Shown one piece after another: positions 44,016-49,876 of a stretch of DNA of 49,876 nucleotides. The DNA lies in assembly GCA_903845345.1 (NCBI GenBank), contig CAIMXF010000029.1, positions 1 to 49,876 on the forward strand, in the 5' to 3' direction. The stretch comes from an uncultured beta proteobacterium (GTDB lineage: Bacteria; Pseudomonadota; Gammaproteobacteria; Burkholderiales; Burkholderiaceae_C). Each line of letters starts with the position of its first letter. The first letter of the stretch is position 1. The position numbers and the translations under genes were made by a program. Under the pieces are notes generated by a model that had not been told where the DNA came from, ran no database searches, and saw nothing but the letters and a program-made list of their open reading frames with translations.

Positions 44016-46045
44016 GGCTGGAAGGTCGCGCAGCGGTGCGACGAGGAAACGACGGGCGAGGAAGGCATCGAGGGCGCGGACTGGACGAGCGTGTCCAGGC
44101 GAGCGTAAAGCGCGGCGCGTCCGGCGGTACCCCCGAACGTATGGTCCGCGTGCTCGATCACCCAGACCTTCACGCGACTGTCGCGCGCAAGCCTCATTCC
44201 GCGGCGGCCGGCCTCCTCGCGCAACAGCGCGAGTCCAGGGTCGCGCGAGGAAAAGACGAAGTTCAGCGACACGCCGCGCGCGCTCGCCTGCGCCAGGTCC
44301 GCGGCCAGGTCGTCGGCCAGGGGCCAGCCCAGGCTGCGCGCCACGTCGCGCGCGCGCAGGCGCAGCGCGTGACGCGAGCGCGCCGCGAGCGCGCCGACGA
44401 TCACGCGCCAGTTCGCGCGGCCGCTCGCGAGCTTCCACCAGCGCGACGGGTCGCGCAGCGAGCGCACGGCGTCGCCGGCGATGCGGATCTGGCCGAACGC
44501 GTTGGCCGTCGGCGCCAGCGACGCTTGCGGCGTCCAGTGAAAGACCAGCGGGTTGATCGCGACGACCTGCTGCACGTCGGCGCCCGCGAGCGCGGCCTGC
44601 CAGGCGTGGTACGCGCCGGAGCACAGCCCCATCACGGTGACCTCGCCGACGCCATGCTCGCGCCGCAGCCAGGCGACGGCGCGCGCGATGTCGTCGACGC
44701 AGCGCGCGTCGTACTGCTCCGGCCGCCGCTGCGGATCGGGCGAAGCGTGGCGCAGGCTGTCGCCGATGCCGGCCACGTCCAGCCGCAGCACCACCTCGCC
44801 CTGCGCGGCTCGCTCGCGCGCCCAGGGCACCCACAGGCGATGCGGCCCGATGCGGCGCTCGCGGCCCGAGGACAGCAGCACGACGCCGCGCCGTCCCGGG
44901 CGCGCCGCGCCCAGCGGACCGCCCGGATCGCGCTCGCTCAGCACGCCGGCCAGCATCGGCGGTTCGCGGTCGCGCACGTCGCCGATGCGCACGACGCGCT
45001 CGCGCACCGCGACGCCGCCGGCGCGCAGCCGCATCCAGGTGCGCGCGCCCGCGGCCGACAGCGCCAGCACCGCGACGGTCGCGGCCTCGAGGTGCGCCGT
45101 GGAGAGCGCGTCGTCCTCATCGAAGGCGGCGACGGCGTGCTCGTCGATCGCGGCCGCCTCGCGTCGCGGCGCGGCGTCGCCGGCGCGCTGCTGCAGCCAG
45201 CACACGATCTCGGCGATGGCCGCCGGCGCGAGCCGCGCCTGGTGCGCGACAGCCAGCGCGCCGGCCAGGTCCTCGTGCGCCCATTCGCGCACGCCCATCC
45301 CCGACTGCGCCAGCGCGGCGGCCACGCTGCGCACCGCCGCGCCGGGCGGCCACAGCAGCAAGGCCTCGCGCACCGGCGACTCGACGTCGGCCGGCCACTT
45401 CAACGCCGACAGCGCCTCCAGCCGACGCACCGGCTGCGCGAAGCCGCCCAGCAGCATCGGCAGTTCCGCCGGGTCGAACGCGCGGCCGGGCGCGGGCGCG
45501 TGCACCGGCGCAGGAATGCCGGCGCCGAGCAGGCGCTGCTCGCGCACGAACGCACGGCCGCTGGCCACGGGCAGCAGCGCCACGAGCGCGTCGACGTCGC
45601 TGCGCGCGGCCGCGGCATGCGCGGCGAGCAAGGCGCCCAGGCGCAGGCCGACGAACGCGAGCCGCTCGCAGCCGGACAGCGCCAGCGCCAGCGTGGCGGC
45701 GGCGTCGAAGGCGGCGAGCGCGTCGGCGGTCGACGTCGATCCGGTCGCGGCCGACGAGTCGCCCGTGTCGGGCCACTCGAAGCGCAGCGTGCCGAGTCCG
45801 CCCTCGGCGAGCGCGATCGCGAGCGCGCGCTGGCCGTCGTAGCCGGACATGTCCTCCTCGCCCCACGAACTCGCGAGCACCACCGCCATCGACAGCGCGC
45901 CGGCGGGCAGCCAGCCGCGCGGCAGCGCAGGCGCGACGGACACGTCGACCGCCGGCGCGGGCGCATGCCACCAGGCCACGCAGGTGTGGCCGGCGGCGTC
46001 GATCAGCAGCGGCTGCGGCGCGGGCGTGGCGGCGCTGCGCGACAT
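44012..46045 (-). CDS. Tandem alpha/beta-hydrolase protein (exosortase-associated-hydrolase-like)
   Basis: Protein of 677 residues with two alpha/beta-hydrolase folds. The first (about 1-290) has WGEEDMSGYDGQRALA, RFEWPDTGDSS, and at the nucleophile elbow GLRLG, with Arg135 where Ser is usual; this is reminiscent of hydrolases near exosortase/PEP-CTERM loci. The second (about 380-670) has VLRLDVAGIGDS, then GLCSGAY with Cys475 at the nucleophile position, Asp near 598 (FSSRDPG) and His near 634 (IEHADHTF). No signal peptide. It overlaps GT4 by 4 nt and GH2 by 1 nt. Activity unknown; acyl or ester chemistry on the polymer is inferred. Confidence 0.82.
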   Translation of the reverse strand: MSRSAATPAPQPLLIDAAGHTCVAWWHAPAPAVDVSVAPALPRGWLPAGALSMAVVLASSWGEEDMSGYDGQRALAIALAEGGLGTLRFEWPDTGDSSAATGSTSTADALAAFDAAATLALALSGCERLAFVGLRLGALLAAHAAAARSDVDALVALLPVASGRAFVREQRLLGAGIPAPVHAPAPGRAFDPAELPMLLGGFAQPVRRLEALSALKWPADVESPVREALLLWPPGAAVRSVAAALAQSGMGVREWAHEDLAGALAVAHQARLAPAAIAEIVCWLQQRAGDAAPRREAAAIDEHAVAAFDEDDALSTAHLEAATVAVLALSAAGARTWMRLRAGGVAVRERVVRIGDVRDREPPMLAGVLSERDPGGPLGAARPGRRGVVLLSSGRERRIGPHRLWVPWARERAAQGEVVLRLDVAGIGDSLRHASPDPQRRPEQYDARCVDDIARAVAWLRREHGVGEVTVMGLCSGAYHAWQAALAGADVQQVVAINPLVFHWTPQASLAPTANAFGQIRIAGDAVRSLRDPSRWWKLASGRANWRVIVGALAARSRHALRLRARDVARSLGWPLADDLAADLAQASARGVSLNFVFSSRDPGLALLREEAGRRGMRLARDSRVKVWVIEHADHTFGGTAGRAALYARLDTLVQSAPSMPSSPVVSSSHRCATFQP

Positions 46046-48588
46046 CAGGCGGCGCCTTCCATTGCGATGGTGGTCCAGTTCGCGGCGTTGATCGCGCCGA
46101 CGCGGGCGCACCAAGCCGGCGCGGACACGCCGACGAACGCCAGGTCGAGCTCGCGATCGACGCCGGGCGCCAGCGCGAAGTATTCGTCGCTGCAGCGCCA
46201 GCCGGGCGCGTCGAAGTGCACGCCGCGCGCGGCGGCGCGCGTGCGCAGCCTCACGCGAACGACGTCGCCGACACGGCGCGCGCTGGCCTCCAGGCCGAGG
46301 TCGACGCGCGCCAGCGGCGGCGCCGCGCCGGCCGGCTTGATGAAATGCACGCACTCGGCCCGCGTCGCGCCCGAGGCGTCGCGCAAGGTGGCGACGATCA
46401 CGTCGGCCGCGGCCGGGCCGAAGCGGTAGCTGCCGTTGAGGTCGAGAAAGCCCGGCGCGTGCGCCAGCGTCGATTCGCGCCAGTGGCCGCGCGGGGCGAG
46501 CACGACGGGTCGCTCGACGCGGCCCACCGGCACCGCGCCGGCTTGCAGGAACTGCAGCGTCAGCGTCGCGTGCAGCGGCTGGTCGGTCTCGTTGACGACG
46601 TAGGCGACGACGCCGTTCTGGCCTTCGTCGACCAGGCCGGCATGCAGCGGCTGCCACACGCGGGCGAGCGCGTGGAACGCGGCCTTCGGATGACCCTGCT
46701 CGTCGAGCACGCCCCAGCCCGCGCCGGCGCGCAGGTCGCGCAGGAACCAGACCAGCGCGCCGCCGCACGCGCTCGCCGGATCGCGCCATTGCATGAACGC
46801 GGCGGCCATCGCCTCGGCGGCCGCCGCGCGCGACAGCGCCCAGTACGCCGGCAGGTCGCCGCGCCGCGCTTCGCTCGCGGGCAGGCCGGTGAGCGCCGCG
46901 AGATAGTGGTCGCGGACGTCGTCGAAGTCCCAGCCCGCGCCGAGGTCGCGCGGCGCGCGTTGCTTCCACAGCGGCTGGTGCGAGCGCACGGGCGTGCCAT
47001 CCTGCAGCGCCGCGAGCCGCGCGAGCGCCGCGTCGTCGGGCACCTGAGCGAACGCGAGGCATTCGGTGGCAAAGCGCAGGCCGCTGCGGCGCGCGTCGTC
47101 CAGCGGTCGCAGGTAGGCGCCGACGCCGTAGTACGAGGCCGTGCCCGCGTTGGGCTGGAACGGGAACGCGCCGCCGCTGGCGCTCGACGGCCAGTACGGC
47201 ACGTCGGGCAGCACGCTGGCCGCGTGGGCGGCGAGCGCGTCGTGGAACAGCGCCGGCGCCCAGGCCGCGCGGTCGGCGCCCCACATCGCGGCCTGCTGCG
47301 ACACCTCCGAATTGCCGCACACCACCGCCACGCACGCGTGCCGCTGCCACAGCGCGAGCTGCTGCGCGGCCTCGGCGGCCACCTCGGCGACGAAGGCCTC
47401 GTCGTCGGCCGGATAGTCCATGTTCGCGAACATGAACTCCTGCCACACCATCACGCCGGCCGCGTCGCAGGCCTCGAAGAACGCGGCGTCCTCGTAGACC
47501 ATGGTGCCGCCGACGCGGATCAGGTTGACGCCAGCGGCCTTCAGCGTCGCGAGCATCGCGCGATATCGCTGCGGCGTCGCGTGCAGCCGCACCGTGTCCA
47601 GCGGCACCCAGCAGACGCCGCGGCAGAACACCGGCTCGCCGTTGACCTGCAGCGCAAAGCCTTCGCCGTCGGCGCCGCGGTCGACCGCCAGCGCGCGAAA
47701 TCCGACGTGGCCCAGCGGCGTCTCGGCGGCCCGGGCGATGTCGACATGGCCCTTCAACGGCAGCACGCGCAGCGACAACGCGTAGCGCGCCGGCGTGCCG
47801 TGCGTGTGCGGCCACCAGCGGCGCGCGGCGGGTACGCTGCCGGTGCCGCGATGCAGGCCGTCGGCGCCGCGTTCCAGTGTCCAGACGACGTCGCGCTCGC
47901 CGGGCTCGGTCGAGCGCAGCAGCGCCGACACCAGCGCCGCCCCGCCCCCCACGCGCACGGCGAGGCCCAGCCGGCCCGTCTCGCCATCGAGCCAGGCGCG
48001 CTGTTCGACGATCTCCGGCTCGGCCGCGCCCGCCGCCTCCAGCCAGATGCCCCGCCACGGTCCGACGACCGCTGCGGCCGGCGACCAGCCCGGCGTGCGC
48101 CCGAGCAGCGTCGTGCGCATGAAGCGCAACTGCTGGTGTTCGACCATCGGCGCGCGCCAGCGCGGGCGCGGGCGGCGCGCCGCGAGATGCCGGTCGAGCA
48201 CGTCGAAGCGCAGCACGAGTTCGTTGCCGCTCGGCTTCCAGGCAGCGGACGGGACGTCGACCGTGTGCCGGCGGAACATGTTGCGCGCGCTCAGCACGGG
48301 GGTGCCGTTGAAGACGATCTCGCAGCAGGTGGCCAGGCCGTCGAAGACGAGGCGGCCGCCGGCATCGAGCACGTGAGGCGGCGCGTCGAGGCGCAGCCGG
48401 TAGTGCCAGGACTCGGCATCGAAGCGGCGGGCCGGGCCATCGATGGACCACTCGCCCGACTCGGCCAGCAACGCCGCGACCGGCCACGGCGCGGCGACCG
48501 CGCGGAAGCCGTCGACGTCCCCGTCGCGCGCGATCTCCCACCCGGAGACCAGCGCGATTCGAGGCGAGCTGGCGTGCGCCGCGCTCAC
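46045..48588 (-). CDS. Glycoside hydrolase family 2 (beta-mannosidase-like) protein
   Basis: Large GH2-type protein of 847 residues without a signal peptide, so cytoplasmic. The N-terminal sugar-binding domain (about 10-180) has LDAPPHVLDAGGRLVFDGLATCCEIVFNG. The TIM barrel (about 310-620) shows WQEFMFANMDYP, acid/base Glu428 in CGNSEVSQQ and nucleophile Glu509 in FATECLAF. C-terminal beta-sandwich domains follow. The catalytic motif resembles beta-mannosidase/exo-glucosaminidase (GN-E and -E-G types) but differs in detail. GTG 48588 starts it, 5 nt after the ACP stop. The substrate is unknown; an intracellular GH in an EPS operon is unusual. Confidence 0.87.
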   Translation of the reverse strand: MSAAHASSPRIALVSGWEIARDGDVDGFRAVAAPWPVAALLAESGEWSIDGPARRFDAESWHYRLRLDAPPHVLDAGGRLVFDGLATCCEIVFNGTPVLSARNMFRRHTVDVPSAAWKPSGNELVLRFDVLDRHLAARRPRPRWRAPMVEHQQLRFMRTTLLGRTPGWSPAAAVVGPWRGIWLEAAGAAEPEIVEQRAWLDGETGRLGLAVRVGGGAALVSALLRSTEPGERDVVWTLERGADGLHRGTGSVPAARRWWPHTHGTPARYALSLRVLPLKGHVDIARAAETPLGHVGFRALAVDRGADGEGFALQVNGEPVFCRGVCWVPLDTVRLHATPQRYRAMLATLKAAGVNLIRVGGTMVYEDAAFFEACDAAGVMVWQEFMFANMDYPADDEAFVAEVAAEAAQQLALWQRHACVAVVCGNSEVSQQAAMWGADRAAWAPALFHDALAAHAASVLPDVPYWPSSASGGAFPFQPNAGTASYYGVGAYLRPLDDARRSGLRFATECLAFAQVPDDAALARLAALQDGTPVRSHQPLWKQRAPRDLGAGWDFDDVRDHYLAALTGLPASEARRGDLPAYWALSRAAAAEAMAAAFMQWRDPASACGGALVWFLRDLRAGAGWGVLDEQGHPKAAFHALARVWQPLHAGLVDEGQNGVVAYVVNETDQPLHATLTLQFLQAGAVPVGRVERPVVLAPRGHWRESTLAHAPGFLDLNGSYRFGPAAADVIVATLRDASGATRAECVHFIKPAGAAPPLARVDLGLEASARRVGDVVRVRLRTRAAARGVHFDAPGWRCSDEYFALAPGVDRELDLAFVGVSAPAWCARVGAINAANWTTIAMEGAA

Positions 48589-48593
48589 GGGAT

Positions 48594-48851
48594 TCAGGCC
48601 GGGATCAGCTGCGACAGCGCGCCGCGGATCGCGGACACGCTGGAGAACACGCTGCGCGTGAGCATCTGGTCGGGAAATTCGACGTCGAAGGTCGATTCGA
48701 GCGCCAGCATCACGTTGACGCTGGCATGCGACGTGAGGCCTGCCTGGTACAGGTCGGCGGAGTCGGCCAGCACGCCGGCGTCCTGCGCCAGCCGGCCGTG
48801 CTGCGCCAGCACCGCGCGGATGCGGGCGTCGAGGGAGGCGTTGTCGTTCAT
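48594..48851 (-). CDS. Acyl carrier protein
   Basis: Small acidic carrier of 85 residues. The helix pattern fits the ACP fold, and the phosphopantetheine-attachment site is Ser41 in YQAGLTSHASVNVMLALE, which corresponds to the DSL-type motif with Thr-Ser-His in place of Asp-Ser-Leu. The ending IRGALSQLI is the last helix. It lies 4 nt after an AcpS-type transferase gene and 5 nt before the GH2 gene, so the carrier is dedicated to this locus, not to bulk fatty-acid synthesis. Confidence 0.88.
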   Translation of the reverse strand: MNDNASLDARIRAVLAQHGRLAQDAGVLADSADLYQAGLTSHASVNVMLALESTFDVEFPDQMLTRSVFSSVSAIRGALSQLIPA

Positions 48852-48855
48852 GGAG

Positions 48856-49344
48856 TCACTCTTGGCAAGATTCATTGTGGTCTGCGTCCGCGGGCTGGTG
48901 GCCCGCGTCCCCACGCAGATTCGTTGTCGTCGACGCGTCATCGCATGGCACCGCCACGACGATCGCGCACGCCATTCCAGCGTCCTGCGACGACTGCACG
49001 GCAATGTCATGGGCCCCGAAGCGCGCCGCGGATTCGGCGGCGCGTCCGTGCAGGCGGATACGGCCAGCCGTATCGGTGAAATCGGTCATCTCGATCTGCG
49101 ACCAGCCGATGCCGGCCTCCGACAGGTCGAACGCCTTGATGGCCGCTTCCTTGGCCGCGAAGCGCAGTGCGAGAAGCGATGCATCGAGGCGGCCCTCCAC
49201 GGTCGAATCGCGCAACTCGCCCGCGGCGAAGAGGCGATGCGTGAAGCGGTCGCCGAAGGCCTGCATCGATTCGGCGATGCGGTGCACCTGCACCAGGTCG
49301 ATCCCGATGCGCACTCCGGCTTGCGGCGCCGGAACAGGTTTCAT
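48856..49344 (-). CDS. acpS: Holo-ACP synthase (4'-phosphopantetheinyl transferase, AcpS type)
   Basis: Phosphopantetheinyl transferase of 162 residues from ATG 49344; ATG 49371, nine codons upstream, is an alternative. The Mg-binding Asp is in RIGIDLVQVHRI and the Glu in LRFAAKEAAIKAF, both in the AcpS places. AcpS is usually about 125 residues; here a 30-residue hydrophilic tail (about 130-162) is added. As first gene of the operon with the ACP immediately after, it should activate that carrier. Whether it is the cell's only AcpS or a second, locus-specific copy cannot be told. Confidence 0.85.
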   Translation of the reverse strand: MKPVPAPQAGVRIGIDLVQVHRIAESMQAFGDRFTHRLFAAGELRDSTVEGRLDASLLALRFAAKEAAIKAFDLSEAGIGWSQIEMTDFTDTAGRIRLHGRAAESAARFGAHDIAVQSSQDAGMACAIVVAVPCDDASTTTNLRGDAGHQPADADHNESCQE

Positions 49345-49392
49345 GGCAGTTACGGTGCGGTCTGTGAGCATGGTTACAAAACGTATCAGCGG

Positions 49393-49398
49393 ATTCTA
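49393..49398 (-). promoter_or_regulatory. Possible -10 element of the exopolysaccharide operon
   Basis: TAGAAT on the minus strand at 49398-49393, 5 of 6 to consensus, lies 22 nt upstream of ATG 49371 and 49 nt upstream of ATG 49344, and no other credible promoter occurs between the operon and the next gene. No good -35 is visible at 16-18 bp, so it may need an activator or an alternative sigma factor. Confidence 0.35.
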
Positions 49399-49526
49399 CC
49401 GGGCGTCGCCACGGCGCGCCCCGGGAACTTCGGCCTGCGCGAGCCGCGCGGGCGCCAAAGCGCGCAGGGATGAGAGATTTGTCACGCCGGGGCGCTTTTG
49501 AAGGCCGCCAAGGCTGCGCGACACCC

Positions 49527-49876
49527 CTAGGTCGAGGGGCCGAGTTCGCGCACCAGCCGGCGCAGTCCGACCCAGGCCTGCAACGGAATCTCGTGACCGC
49601 CCTCGAACGGCGACCAGCGCACGTCGGCGCCCTGCGCGGCCAGCGCGTCGCGCAGCGCCTGCGCAGAGGCCAGGCCGAGATTGGCATCGGCGCGGCCGTG
49701 CAGCAGTTCGACGCGCACGCCGCGCAGCCGGTGCATGGCCGGCTGCCATTCGCTGAACGCGAGGCGCGACGCCGACCACAGGGCCAGGGCATCGACCGCC
49801 AGCGGCGGCTCCTGGAACACGCCATCGAGCGCCAGCATCGCCCCCTGCGAGAAGCCGGCGACGAGCAGCGGCAACC
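49527..49876 (-). CDS. Alpha/beta hydrolase, phospholipase/carboxylesterase type, start truncated by window
   Basis: The frame is open to the window end at 49876 and stops at 49527; about 115 residues are visible. The nucleophile elbow GFSQGA carries Ser in the GXSXG pattern, Asp is in LHGRADANLGL, and the His is in EGGHEIP, completing the triad of the carboxylesterase/lysophospholipase family. The N-terminal half is beyond the window. It is on the same strand as the EPS operon, 155 nt upstream of ATG 49371; no clear terminator separates them. Confidence 0.85.
   Translation of the reverse strand, partial: LPLLVAGFSQGAMLALDGVFQEPPLAVDALALWSASRLAFSEWQPAMHRLRGVRVELLHGRADANLGLASAQALRDALAAQGADVRWSPFEGGHEIPLQAWVGLRRLVRELGPST

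Noticed and set aside
33996-49371. Possible exosortase/PEP-CTERM system
   Set aside because: The hydrolase and ACP recall such loci, but no exosortase, PEP-CTERM sorting signal or XrtA-linked gene is present.

Overview
The window is about 50 kb of very GC-rich DNA (roughly 70% by eye, with strongly G/C-biased third codon positions). It looks like chromosomal sequence from a betaproteobacterium, probably order Burkholderiales. That placement is inferred from an E. coli-type gshA, the ispH-fkpB/radC block, a serS block, a clade-2 KatE and the style of the capsule genes; I could not search a database. I see no insertion sequence, phage, integrase, CRISPR array or plasmid gene.

Layout, left to right. 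1-645: 3' end of gshA. 683-3570: a GntR/YtrA-type regulator with an ABC ATPase and permease, and a probable operator in front. 3614-4596: a DUF4240 protein and a GNAT acetyltransferase. 4601-10063: an S9 peptidase behind a two-gene sensory unit (periplasmic solute-binding protein plus CHASE-PAS hybrid histidine kinase). 10064-10793: a 0.5 kb gene-free stretch, then tRNA-Ser(CGA) with its own promoter and terminator. 10821-12405: a DUF1439 protein, a membrane protein and a VOC/glyoxalase protein. 12676-20565: housekeeping block of serS, a UPF0149/YecA-like gene, a giant SNF2 helicase, ispH and fkpB. 20695-21369: radC on the opposite strand. 21449-25138: a stress/envelope group (79-aa protein, PRC-barrel, DUF883, KatE). 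25260-31295: mostly nucleic-acid maintenance and nucleotide genes (Smr, Nudix, AAG-type glycosylase, AlkB) mixed with DUF1810, a glycosyltransferase, an M28 peptidase and two small uncharacterised proteins linked to alkB. 31294-33926: an MscS channel and an orphan branched-chain-amino-acid-type binding protein with an unusual leader. 33996-49371: one long minus-strand exopolysaccharide operon. 49527-49876: start-truncated esterase.

The exopolysaccharide operon is the most interesting part. Its thirteen genes run acpS-like, ACP, GH2 glycosidase, tandem alpha/beta hydrolase, DUF1972/GT4, Wza, Wzc/GumC-type co-polymerase, CpsD-like ATPase, Wzy/ligase, Wzx, GT4, hexapeptide acetyltransferase, GT2. 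Almost all neighbours overlap by 4 nt or are separated by 5 nt or less. The Wzx/Wzy/Wzc/Wza genes form a standard Wzy-dependent export machine. The first four genes are not standard for such a locus: they supply a dedicated acyl carrier protein, its pantetheinylating enzyme, a two-domain hydrolase with atypical nucleophile positions, and a glycosidase without a signal peptide. The hydrolase resembles those near exosortase/PEP-CTERM loci, but no exosortase is visible here. The CpsD-like ATPase contains no tyrosine, so it cannot act as a classical self-phosphorylating BY-kinase. I infer a Wzy-type exopolysaccharide with an ACP-dependent acyl modification.
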